A stretch of 5,121 nucleotides of DNA from Pseudomonadota bacterium (GTDB lineage: Bacteria; Pseudomonadota; Alphaproteobacteria; Rhizobiales; Hyphomicrobiaceae), in contig JAEWCT010000028.1 in NCBI GenBank assembly GCA_023390485.1, positions 1-5,121 of the forward strand, in the 5' to 3' direction. The notes beneath the pieces are model-generated. The model searched no databases and was not told the DNA's origin. It saw only the letters and a list, made by a program, of their open reading frames with translations. Positions within the stretch are counted from its first letter, which is position 1. Each line of letters opens with the position of its first letter. Both the position numbers and the translations under genes were made by a program. Shown here piece by piece: positions 1 to 5,121 of this stretch.

Positions 1-1
1 G

Positions 2-976
2 GATTGGGGCTTCGACGGCGAGGAAGAGGCGCCATCGTTCGAAGGCGGCGAGATTGAAATCGCGCCGGATAGCGATGAAGCCGAGGATGCCGTCGCCGGT
101 CGCGAATCCAGTCGTGGCGAAGGCGAGGAAAGCGGCAACCGCCGCGGGCGCCGCCGCCGGCGCCGTGGACGCGGTGGACGCGATCGTGGCGAAGGTCAGG
201 GTCGCGAGCGTGGCGGCTTCGAGCCGCGCGCCGATGCCGAGAGCTCCGGGGCTTCCGGTCCGCACAGCGACGACGATGCCGAAACCGGCCATGGCGACGA
301 TGAGGAAGCCGACGCCCAGCCGACCGTTGACGCTGCAGACTTCGGTGAACAACCCGGCACCGGCAACGGCGACAAGCCTGGACGGCGCCGCCGCAGGGGT
401 CGTCGCGGCGGCCGTCGCGGCAGAGAACGCGGTGGCCGAGAAGGGTCGGGCCTGGCTGCCGAAGGCCATGAAGGCGAAGGTTTCGGCGGAGATCAGCCGG
501 AGATCATCGACGTGGAGTCGGTGGATGTCGAATCCGTCGAAGCCGGGTCCGGTGTCGAGGCGGACGAAGCATCGGATAAGGCGGTGGCGCGGCGGTCGGC
601 TTCCGGCCGATCGGAAGGCCGGAACGCCTCGGCCGAGAAATCGGGCGGCGCAAATCAGCACCCGCGGCGCATTTGGGATGCACCTTCCGCATCAGGCGAC
701 GACAGCGGCGCTGAAACCCAGCCTGCCGCCGCCGCTCCGGATCTCCCGGTGAAAGTCGAGGAGCCCGAGCGAGCCGTCGAAACGCCGCTCGCCGCAGCGC
801 CGGAGGAAAGCGTTCCCGTCACGCGGCTTCGGCGGCGTCACGAAGTCGGATCGAGCGAGCCGCGCATCGAACGCGTCGTCGTTCGGCCCGGCGACGAGAG
901 CGATACCACAGTCGCCGAAGTGCAGGCGGTTCCACAGCGTAAAGGCTGGTGGCAGAGAAAGCTCAGCGGCGAATAA
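2..976 (+). CDS. rne: Ribonuclease E, C-terminal scaffold region (5' end outside window)
   Basis: The last 324 residues of an RNase E-type endoribonuclease, the nuclease and scaffold of the RNA degradosome; the catalytic S1, 5'-sensor and DNase I-like domains lie upstream of the window. The frame is open from base 2 to TAA at 974-976. The segment is low-complexity and surely disordered: an acidic opening (about 1-45), an Arg/Gly block (47-72), a second acidic stretch (79-120), a second Arg/Gly block (128-147), an acidic Val/Glu/Ser stretch (167-190), a Pro/Ala/Glu part (235-272), then a better-ordered end with LRRRHEV (276-282), SSEPRIERVVVRP (284-296) and the terminal KGWWQRKLSGE. In Caulobacter a GWW motif at the RNase E C-terminus docks polynucleotide phosphorylase, so the same role is inferred here; the Arg blocks probably bind RNA. 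The identification rests on this architecture and the terminal motif, because no catalytic domain is visible. A long ORF in another frame of this Arg/Gly-rich DNA is an artefact. Confidence 0.85.
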   Translation, partial: DWGFDGEEEAPSFEGGEIEIAPDSDEAEDAVAGRESSRGEGEESGNRRGRRRRRRGRGGRDRGEGQGRERGGFEPRADAESSGASGPHSDDDAETGHGDDEEADAQPTVDAADFGEQPGTGNGDKPGRRRRRGRRGGRRGRERGGREGSGLAAEGHEGEGFGGDQPEIIDVESVDVESVEAGSGVEADEASDKAVARRSASGRSEGRNASAEKSGGANQHPRRIWDAPSASGDDSGAETQPAAAAPDLPVKVEEPERAVETPLAAAPEESVPVTRLRRRHEVGSSEPRIERVVVRPGDESDTTVAEVQAVPQRKGWWQRKLSGE

Positions 977-985
977 TGAGGCTTA

Positions 986-1018
986 AGAGGCCAGGGCAGC
1001 AGCCTTGGCCTCTCTTCT
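986..1018 (+). terminator. Probable Rho-independent terminator of rne
   Basis: Nine bases after the rne stop, AGAGGCCAGGGC (986-997) pairs with GCCTTGGCCTCT (1002-1013). This gives a 12-bp stem with one G-U pair and an AGCA loop. The pyrimidine run after it (CTTCTC) is only partly T, so termination may be incomplete, but the position and stem strength fit a gene-end terminator. Confidence 0.7.
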
Positions 1019-1058
1019 CAAAACCCTCGGCGCCGCGCCTCAAGTCCACCTGGGAACA

Positions 1059-1083
1059 AGCAAATCGCCCTTCAACATTTGCT
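1059..1083. repeat. Short inverted repeat in the rne/protease intergenic region
   Basis: AGCAAAT (1059-1065) and ATTTGCT (1077-1083) are perfect inverted arms of 7 bases separated by 11 bases. They lie in the non-coding stretch 1019-1146, where no gene or RNA gene was recognised. The arrangement could be an operator-like dyad, but arms this short occur by chance. No function is assigned. Confidence 0.25.
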
Positions 1084-1146
1084 ATTCTCGGTTGTCACTC
1101 TGTTGCCCTAAAGCGATGACTGATGCGGCTATCATCTGCGTCGTAA

Positions 1147-1175
1147 TTGACCCAGCGGGGCTTGCTGCCTAGTTT
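1147..1175 (+). promoter_or_regulatory. Candidate sigma-70-type promoter for the protease/DsbA unit
   Basis: TTGACC (1147-1152) matches five of six bases of the -35 consensus and lies exactly 17 bases before TAGTTT (1170-1175), a weak -10. Alphaproteobacterial vegetative promoters often keep the TTGAC element and tolerate a poor -10. A start near 1182 would leave a leader of about 43 bases before the ATG at 1225. It would also rule out the in-frame TTG at 1147 as translation start, since that codon would not be transcribed. Confidence 0.4.
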
Positions 1176-1224
1176 GCCCGCGCGTGGCGTCTCGACGCGG
1201 TTCATCGAGAGCGGGGCAAATCCA

Positions 1225-2634
1225 ATGCCTGACATTCCGAGGACTGTTCCGGCGTTCTCGGCCGCCAAAAGCAGCTTGCTTATGGCTGCCGTCTTCGCCG
1301 CCTTGTTCCTCACGCCGGCACCCTGCGCACGCGCGCAGGGGTTGCCCCTCATCCGCGATGCCGAGATCGAGGCGTTATTGCAGGATTATGCAAAGCCGAT
1401 TTTTCAAGCGGCTGGATTCGGCGGCGGCCGGGTAACCGTCCGGATCGTTAATAACGATGCCTTCAACGCTTTCGTTCTCGATGGTGGCAACGTGTTCGTG
1501 CACACCGGCACACTGATGCAGGCCAACACGCCGAACGAAGTCATCGGCGTCATCGCGCATGAAAGCGGCCATATCGCCGGCGGTCACATGGCGGCTCTCA
1601 GGGCGCGGATCGCCAAGGATCAAACGCGCGCATTGCTGACGCAGGTGCTTGGCATCGGCGCGATGGTCGCGGGCGGCGTCTCAGGCGGCAGTGGCGGCCG
1701 CGAGACGATGCAGGGCGGCCAAGCGCTCCTGCAGGGCGGCACGTCCGTCATCATGAAGGGACTGCTGGCCGAGCGCCGTTCGCAGGAATCCGCCGCTGAT
1801 CAAGCCGGCATCAAATATCTCACAGCCACGAAGCAGTCCGGCAAAGGCATGCTCGACACGTTCGAGCGCTTCAAGGAACAGGAATATCTGACGGATCAAT
1901 TTCAGGATCCGTTCGTGCGGTCGCATCCCCTTTCCGTCGACCGCTTAGCAAGGCTGAACCAGCTTGCAACCACAAGTCCGTATTTCGGGCAGAAGGACCC
2001 TCCCTCGCTTCAGCTTCGTCACGACCTGATGCGGGCGAAATTGTCGGGGTATCTCGAAAATCCGACGACGGTGTTCAACCGCTATCCCGAAAGCAACACG
2101 ACGCTTCCGGCTCGCTATGCGCGGGCTATCGCAAAATTCTTCAAAGGCGGTCCTGGCGCACTGGAAGCGGCAGTGCAGGACGCCGAAGGAATGATCCGCG
2201 AGAACCCGTCGTACCCGTATTTCTACGAGCTCAAGGCCGACTTCTTGATGAGATCGGGAAAAATGGCCGCAGCCGTGCCAAGCCTGCGACAGGCGCTTAA
2301 GCTCGCTCCGAGCAGCCCTTTGATCCGCGTCGAACTCGCGAGCGCCTTACAGAACAGCGATAATGCCGAGGCGCAAAAGGAAGCATCGGACCTATTGCGT
2401 AAATCCCTCGTAGACGATTCGGAAAATGGCCACGCTTACAGGTTGCTCGCCAATGTCTATTATAAGCAGGGCAAGTCCGCAGAAGCCGACGCCATGACGG
2501 CGCAGGCTTACTTCTTCGAAGGAAACATCAAGCAAGCGCAGCTCTTTGCGAAACGCGCGCAGTTGCAGCTACGTGCGGGTTCACCCGAGTGGCTGAAAAA
2601 TGACGACATCATTAATTACAAACCGCAGACATAA
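1225..2634 (+). CDS. BepA-like periplasmic M48 metalloprotease with TPR C-terminal domain
   Basis: A 469-residue exported zinc metalloprotease of family M48. The ATG at 1225 is chosen because it places a signal peptide at the N-terminus: a basic start, a hydrophobic core at about 18-30, and signal peptidase I site ARA|QG after residue 37. Cys34 sits in no proper lipobox. The reading frame stays open back to a TTG at 1147, but that would bury the signal behind 26 extra residues. Zinc motif HESGH is at 112-116, the third ligand is Glu188 in QESAAD, and RSHP follows at 232-235. A Gly-rich segment at 143-172 lies between the ligands. Residues from about 295 to 450 look like TPR helices. Length and layout match E. 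coli BepA (formerly YfgC), which degrades or assists stalled outer-membrane proteins such as LptD. The same job is inferred; orthology is not proven, so no symbol is given. The ribosome-binding site (GAGAGCGGGG, 1207-1216) is poor. The next gene starts 35 bases downstream, suggesting cotranscription. Confidence 0.88.
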   Translation: MPDIPRTVPAFSAAKSSLLMAAVFAALFLTPAPCARAQGLPLIRDAEIEALLQDYAKPIFQAAGFGGGRVTVRIVNNDAFNAFVLDGGNVFVHTGTLMQANTPNEVIGVIAHESGHIAGGHMAALRARIAKDQTRALLTQVLGIGAMVAGGVSGGSGGRETMQGGQALLQGGTSVIMKGLLAERRSQESAADQAGIKYLTATKQSGKGMLDTFERFKEQEYLTDQFQDPFVRSHPLSVDRLARLNQLATTSPYFGQKDPPSLQLRHDLMRAKLSGYLENPTTVFNRYPESNTTLPARYARAIAKFFKGGPGALEAAVQDAEGMIRENPSYPYFYELKADFLMRSGKMAAAVPSLRQALKLAPSSPLIRVELASALQNSDNAEAQKEASDLLRKSLVDDSENGHAYRLLANVYYKQGKSAEADAMTAQAYFFEGNIKQAQLFAKRAQLQLRAGSPEWLKNDDIINYKPQT

Positions 2635-2650
2635 GCGGCTTATGTCTGCG
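2624..2650 (+). repeat. Perfect 13-base palindrome over the protease stop codon
   Basis: CGCAGACATAAGC (2624-2636) is exactly mirrored by GCTTATGTCTGCG (2638-2650), with one central base. In RNA this folds as a 12-bp stem with a three-base loop. It contains the last two codons and the TAA of the protease gene. No T-run follows, and the next gene starts 20 bases later. It therefore looks less like a classical terminator than like an intercistronic hairpin that protects 3' ends or lowers readthrough into the DsbA-family gene. The pairing is certain; the function is inferred. Confidence 0.6.
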
Positions 2651-2669
2651 ATAACGCGAGATTGGATCC

Positions 2670-3521
2670 ATGACCTTGAAGACCAAATTCTATAATTCCG
2701 CCAAGCTGGCTTCGATCAGCAAAAGGTTTGCCGCAGCCTTGCTCGGACTGGCCTTGCTGGCTTCAGTTGCGGGCGTCCACTTTGGGCCTGCAGCTGTCCG
2801 CGCCGAGCCGGTCGCTCCGACGGCGGGTGGCTCTGCCTTCACCGACGAGCAGAAAAAGGCGCTCGGCGAGATCATCAAGGACTATCTCGTCAAGAACCCG
2901 GAGATCATGTTCGAGGTTCAGAACGCTCTCGACGAGAAGACGCAGAAGGAACAGGACACCAAGCTCAAGGCGTTCATGGCCGAGAACGCCAAGTCGATCT
3001 ATCGCTCGCCCGGCAGCGCGGTCGCAGGCAATCCTGACGGCGACATCACGGTTGTCGAGTTCTTCGATTTCAACTGCGGCTATTGCAAGCACGGACTTCC
3101 GGAAGTGCAGAAGCTAATCCAGAACGACAAGAATGTGCGCTTCGTGTTCAAGGAGCTGCCTATCCTGTCGAAGGGCTCGGAAGAGGCGGCGAAAGTCGCA
3201 CTCGCCGCGAAGCGACAGGGCAAATATTGGGAATTCCACCAGGCCCTGCTCGGCTCCAAGGGGCAGGCAAACGAGGCGTCGGCCCTGAAGGTCGCGGAGA
3301 GCCTCGGTCTCGACATGAGCAAGATCAAAGCCGACATGGCGAGCGACGAAGTCAAGAACGAGCTTCTGGCAGAGATGAAGCTTGCCAAGACGATGGGCGT
3401 CAACGGCACGCCGCACTTCCTCGTCGGCAACAAATCGATCCCCGGCGCGCCTGATGACCTTCACGAGCAGCTCGAGGCGCTGGTGACGGAATTCCGCAAG
3501 AACAAATGCTCGACCTGCTAG
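2670..3521 (+). CDS. Exported DsbA-family thiol:disulfide oxidoreductase
   Basis: A 283-residue periplasmic thioredoxin-fold protein. The N-terminus has basic residues, a hydrophobic stretch at about 20-36 and cleavage site VRA|EP after residue 45. An N-terminal helical region (about 56-105), of the kind found before the catalytic domain in Com1/ScsC-type DsbA relatives, is followed by the thioredoxin-fold domain (about 118-275). The redox motif is CGYC at 136-139 after VVEFFDFN, and the cis-proline loop is NGTPHF with Pro248. The family oxidises or isomerises cysteines in secreted proteins. An N-terminal helical segment of this type can mediate oligomerisation, so isomerase or reductase activity is as likely as oxidase activity. 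The last four residues are Cys-Ser-Thr-Cys, a second CxxC outside the catalytic fold. The start codon fits the signal peptide, although only weak Shine-Dalgarno sequence precedes it (GCGAG at 2656-2660). It lies 35 bases after the M48 protease gene, so the two may form an envelope-quality operon. Confidence 0.9.
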   Translation: MTLKTKFYNSAKLASISKRFAAALLGLALLASVAGVHFGPAAVRAEPVAPTAGGSAFTDEQKKALGEIIKDYLVKNPEIMFEVQNALDEKTQKEQDTKLKAFMAENAKSIYRSPGSAVAGNPDGDITVVEFFDFNCGYCKHGLPEVQKLIQNDKNVRFVFKELPILSKGSEEAAKVALAAKRQGKYWEFHQALLGSKGQANEASALKVAESLGLDMSKIKADMASDEVKNELLAEMKLAKTMGVNGTPHFLVGNKSIPGAPDDLHEQLEALVTEFRKNKCSTC

Positions 3522-3573
3522 GATACCAGCCAGAAATATCTAGTTGTCGCAGCTAGTTACCATAATTCTCACA

Positions 3574-3605
3574 GCAAAGTGCGCGGTCATGCCCGCGCAC
3601 TTTGC
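3574..3605. terminator. Strong hairpin between the DsbA-family gene and aroQ, possible terminator
   Basis: GCAAAGTGCGCGG (3574-3586) pairs perfectly with CCGCGCACTTTGC (3593-3605) around a six-base loop, TCATGC. It sits 52 bases after the DsbA-family stop and 80 bases before the aroQ ATG. There is no T-run after the stem, so intrinsic termination is uncertain. A CATAAT hexamer at 3561-3566 would put a transcript start close to 3573, making the hairpin alternatively the very 5' end of the aroQ message. Confidence 0.5.
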
Positions 3606-3685
3606 GCATTCGTAGAAAGCTGATAGACCGGGGGCTCCGCGCAATTGGTTCGGGCATCTGCCCGGTGCCCGAACGGCCTCCAAAC

Positions 3686-4141
3686 ATGACATCCCTCATT
3701 TACGTTCTGAACGGCCCCAATCTAAATATGCTCGGTGTCCGGGAACCAGAAGTCTATGGTACCGAAACGCTTGACGATCTTCGTGCGCGCACCGAGAAGG
3801 CTGCGGCGAAGAACGGACTTTCGATAGATTTCCGGCAGTCGAACATCGAGGGGGAAATCGTGAGCTGGGTGCAGGAGGCGCGCGGCAAGGCGAAAGGCAT
3901 CATCATCAACGCGGGCGGGTATACGCACACGTCCGTCGCCATTCTCGATGCCCTGCAAGCCGTCAGCCTTCCGGTCGTCGAAGTGCATCTTTCGAACATT
4001 TTCCGGCGGGACGAGTTTCGCCAGCACTCCTACATTTCGCTTGCCGCGACGGGCGTGATTTGCGGCCTCGGCGCGAAGGGCTACGAGCTGGCCATCGACG
4101 CCATGGCCAACATCCTGAATAAATCTACAAGCAAAGCGTGA
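3686..4141 (+). CDS. aroQ: Type II 3-dehydroquinate dehydratase
   Basis: A 151-residue cytoplasmic enzyme that dehydrates 3-dehydroquinate to 3-dehydroshikimate, step three of the shikimate pathway to aromatic amino acids. Length is normal for the dodecameric type II family. Signature elements are in order: VLNGPNLNMLG (7-17), catalytic Arg19 and Tyr24 on the flexible lid (REPEVYG), QSNIEGEIVSWV (51-62), NAGGYTHTSVAI (75-86) with substrate-binding Asn75, and EVHLSNIFRRDEFRQHS (99-115) with Glu99, catalytic His101 and Arg112. The ATG at 3686 is chosen because the family begins a few residues before VLNGPN. An open in-frame extension back to a TTG at 3602 would add 28 Arg-rich residues and run into the preceding hairpin, so it is not used. 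No clear Shine-Dalgarno sequence precedes the ATG. accB follows after 60 bases; the aroQ-accB-accC cluster is common in Proteobacteria. Confidence 0.96.
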   Translation: MTSLIYVLNGPNLNMLGVREPEVYGTETLDDLRARTEKAAAKNGLSIDFRQSNIEGEIVSWVQEARGKAKGIIINAGGYTHTSVAILDALQAVSLPVVEVHLSNIFRRDEFRQHSYISLAATGVICGLGAKGYELAIDAMANILNKSTSKA

Positions 4142-4167
4142 CGCCGAACCTCGCGCTTACGCTATAA
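4138..4167 (+). promoter_or_regulatory. Candidate internal promoter for accB-accC
   Basis: GTGACG (4138-4143) keeps the TGAC core of a -35 element and lies 18 bases before CTATAA (4162-4167), which resembles the alphaproteobacterial -10. The TGA of the aroQ stop codon (4139-4141) falls inside the -35. A start around 4174 would give a leader of about 28 bases with the GAGGA ribosome-binding site. It is plausible because accBC must be made to match lipid demand independently of aroQ, but it rests on pattern alone. Confidence 0.33.
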
Positions 4168-4201
4168 GACGCACGCCAACAAAATCGAGGATACGGGACT
4201 G

Positions 4202-4693
4202 ATGAGCGCAAAAGACCAAGGGCCGAAAACGGGAAGCGCCGAAGGTCAGATGATCCGCGAACTCGCCGAGCTTTTGAACGCTACGGGTCTGACGGAAATC
4301 GAGATCGAGAAGAGCGGCCTCAAGGTTCGCGTCGCGAAGAAGATTTCGATCAATGCCGCCGCGCCGCAGGCCTATGCCGCGGCTCCGGTTGCCGCTCCGG
4401 CTGCTCCGGTCAGCGAGGCGATGCCGGCGGCTGCGCCTTCGGGCGACCTCTCGAAACATCCCGGGGCCGTCAAGTCGCCGATGGTCGGCACGGCCTATCG
4501 CTCGCCTGAGCCCGGTGCGCCGGTCTTTTGCGAAGTCGGCAGCAAGGTCAATCAGGGCGACACGGTTCTGATCATCGAAGCGATGAAGACGATGAACCAG
4601 ATCCCGGCGCCGCGCGCCGGCACCGTCAAAGCCATCCTCATCGAGAACGCGCAGCCCGTCGAATACGGCGAGCCGCTGATCATCATAGAATAG
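4202..4693 (+). CDS. accB: Biotin carboxyl carrier protein of acetyl-CoA carboxylase
   Basis: A 163-residue subunit of the multi-protein acetyl-CoA carboxylase, carrying the biotin that is carboxylated by AccC and then donates CO2 to acetyl-CoA on the AccA-AccD transferase. Three parts are visible. An N-terminal domain (about 12-50) contains [19 protein letters not shown]. An Ala/Pro-rich flexible linker follows (about 52-79). The C-terminal biotinyl (lipoyl-type) domain spans about 88-163. The biotin site is EAMKTMN with Lys129, some 35 residues from the end as usual. The segment [13 protein letters not shown] (101-113) corresponds to the protruding thumb typical of bacterial BCCPs. GAGGA (4187-4191) is a good ribosome-binding site 10 bases before the ATG. 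accC starts 40 bases downstream with no terminator between, so the two are surely cotranscribed. Confidence 0.96.
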   Translation: MSAKDQGPKTGSAEGQMIRELAELLNATGLTEIEIEKSGLKVRVAKKISINAAAPQAYAAAPVAAPAAPVSEAMPAAAPSGDLSKHPGAVKSPMVGTAYRSPEPGAPVFCEVGSKVNQGDTVLIIEAMKTMNQIPAPRAGTVKAILIENAQPVEYGEPLIIIE

Positions 4694-4733
4694 AGCGCTA
4701 CCGGTAAGCCCGGCAAAGACGCCTGGAGTGCAA

Positions 4734-5121
4734 ATGTTCGATAAGATTCTGATTGCCAATCGAGGAGAGATCGCGCTGCGGGTGCAGCGGGCCTGCCGCG
4801 AGCTTGGGATCGCAACGGTCGCCGTCCATTCGACAGCCGATGCGGATGCCATGCACGTCAGGCTCGCGGACGAAAGCGTATGCATCGGGCCGCCGCCGGC
4901 GCGCGATAGCTATCTCAACATTCCCGCACTCGTCACGGCTTGCGAAATCACCGGCGCGGACGCCGTGCACCCAGGCTATGGCTTTCTTTCCGAGAACGCG
5001 CGGTTCGCGGAAATCCTCGAAGAGCACAAGATCACCTTCATCGGTCCGACGTCCGAACACATCCGGATCATGGGCGACAAGATCGAGGCGAAGGAGACAG
5101 CAAAGAAGCTCGGCATTCCGG
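4734..5121 (+). CDS. accC: Biotin carboxylase subunit of acetyl-CoA carboxylase (3' end outside window)
   Basis: The first 129 residues of a protein that should be near 450. Biotin carboxylase uses ATP and bicarbonate to carboxylate the biotin on AccB. The visible part is the N-terminal pre-ATP-grasp domain and the start of the ATP-grasp domain. It shows [17 protein letters not shown] (1-17), the [18 protein letters not shown] stretch (45-62), [15 protein letters not shown] (79-93), and [19 protein letters not shown] (102-120), in which Lys116 aligns with the nucleotide-binding lysine of E. coli AccC. The ATG at 4734 is preceded by GGAG (4725-4728) at five bases and gives the standard N-terminus. 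Pyruvate and propionyl-CoA carboxylases begin similarly, but the position directly behind accB settles the assignment. The reading frame runs off the window edge intact. Confidence 0.95.
   Translation, partial: MFDKILIANRGEIALRVQRACRELGIATVAVHSTADADAMHVRLADESVCIGPPPARDSYLNIPALVTACEITGADAVHPGYGFLSENARFAEILEEHKITFIGPTSEHIRIMGDKIEAKETAKKLGIP

Noticed and set aside
54..752. A 232-residue open frame overlapping rne in another frame
   Set aside because: Its composition (Ala, Pro, Arg, Met) is what GC-rich Arg/Gly codons give when read out of frame, and the frame starting at base 2 carries the recognisable RNase E tail.
1019..1224. Search for a small RNA, tRNA or riboswitch in the rne/protease intergenic region
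   Set aside because: Only a 7-base dyad and a promoter-like pair were found. No tRNA fold or known riboswitch core is visible, and there is no separate terminator for a small RNA.
1095..1352. An 85-residue minus-strand open frame opposite the protease leader and signal peptide
   Set aside because: It is opposite the promoter, leader and start of the M48 gene, with no recognisable motif or ribosome-binding site.
2728..3464. Several 100-130-residue open frames on both strands within the DsbA-family gene
   Set aside because: All are Arg/Ser- or Leu-rich shadows of a gene with a clear signal peptide, CxxC and cis-proline.
3602..3685. In-frame 28-residue N-terminal extension of AroQ from a TTG codon
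   Set aside because: The family starts close to the VLNGPN motif, the extension begins inside the hairpin arm, and it has no plausible ribosome-binding site.
4157..4885. A 242-residue open frame antisense to accB and the start of accC
   Set aside because: It lies opposite two unmistakable genes, shows no family features, and long antisense frames are expected in high-GC sequence.
1..5121. A novel defence, mobile or secondary-metabolite system
   Set aside because: Every gene belongs to a conserved housekeeping or envelope family, base composition looks even throughout, and no transposase, integrase, direct-repeat array or attachment site is seen.

Overview
The window reads as core chromosome of an alphaproteobacterium, most likely of the Hyphomicrobiales (Rhizobiales). 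This rests on the high-GC coding sequence, the alphaproteobacterial form of the RNase E tail ending in a GWW motif, and the gene order rne / M48 protease / DsbA-like / aroQ-accB-accC, all on the plus strand. That order is recalled from related genomes and was not searched here. No mobile element, CRISPR array, tRNA or rRNA gene was seen.

Layout. Bases 2-976 are the 3' end of rne, covering only the disordered, alternately acidic and arginine-rich scaffold tail of ribonuclease E. A 12-bp hairpin at 986-1013 follows as a likely terminator. A non-coding stretch of about 250 bases then leads to a candidate promoter (1147-1175) and a BepA-like periplasmic M48 metalloprotease with a TPR tail (1225-2634). 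Next comes an exported DsbA-family thiol oxidoreductase (2670-3521). The two are separated by only 35 bases, and a perfect 13-base palindrome overlaps the protease stop codon. Another 13-bp hairpin (3574-3605) separates them from aroQ (3686-4141), accB (4202-4693) and the start of accC (4734 to the window edge).

How the genes work together. The protease and the thiol oxidoreductase form a plausible two-gene envelope protein-quality unit; E. coli BepA acts on outer-membrane protein assembly, including the disulfide-containing LptD. aroQ supplies the third step of the shikimate pathway. accB and accC encode the biotin carrier and biotin carboxylase of acetyl-CoA carboxylase, the first committed step of fatty-acid synthesis. 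rne is the scaffold and nuclease of the RNA degradosome.

Nothing here supports a previously undescribed system. The points worth a second look are small: three strong hairpins at gene borders, a second CxxC at the extreme C-terminus of the DsbA-like protein, a possible accBC promoter whose -35 overlaps the aroQ stop codon, and the repeat structure of the RNase E tail.
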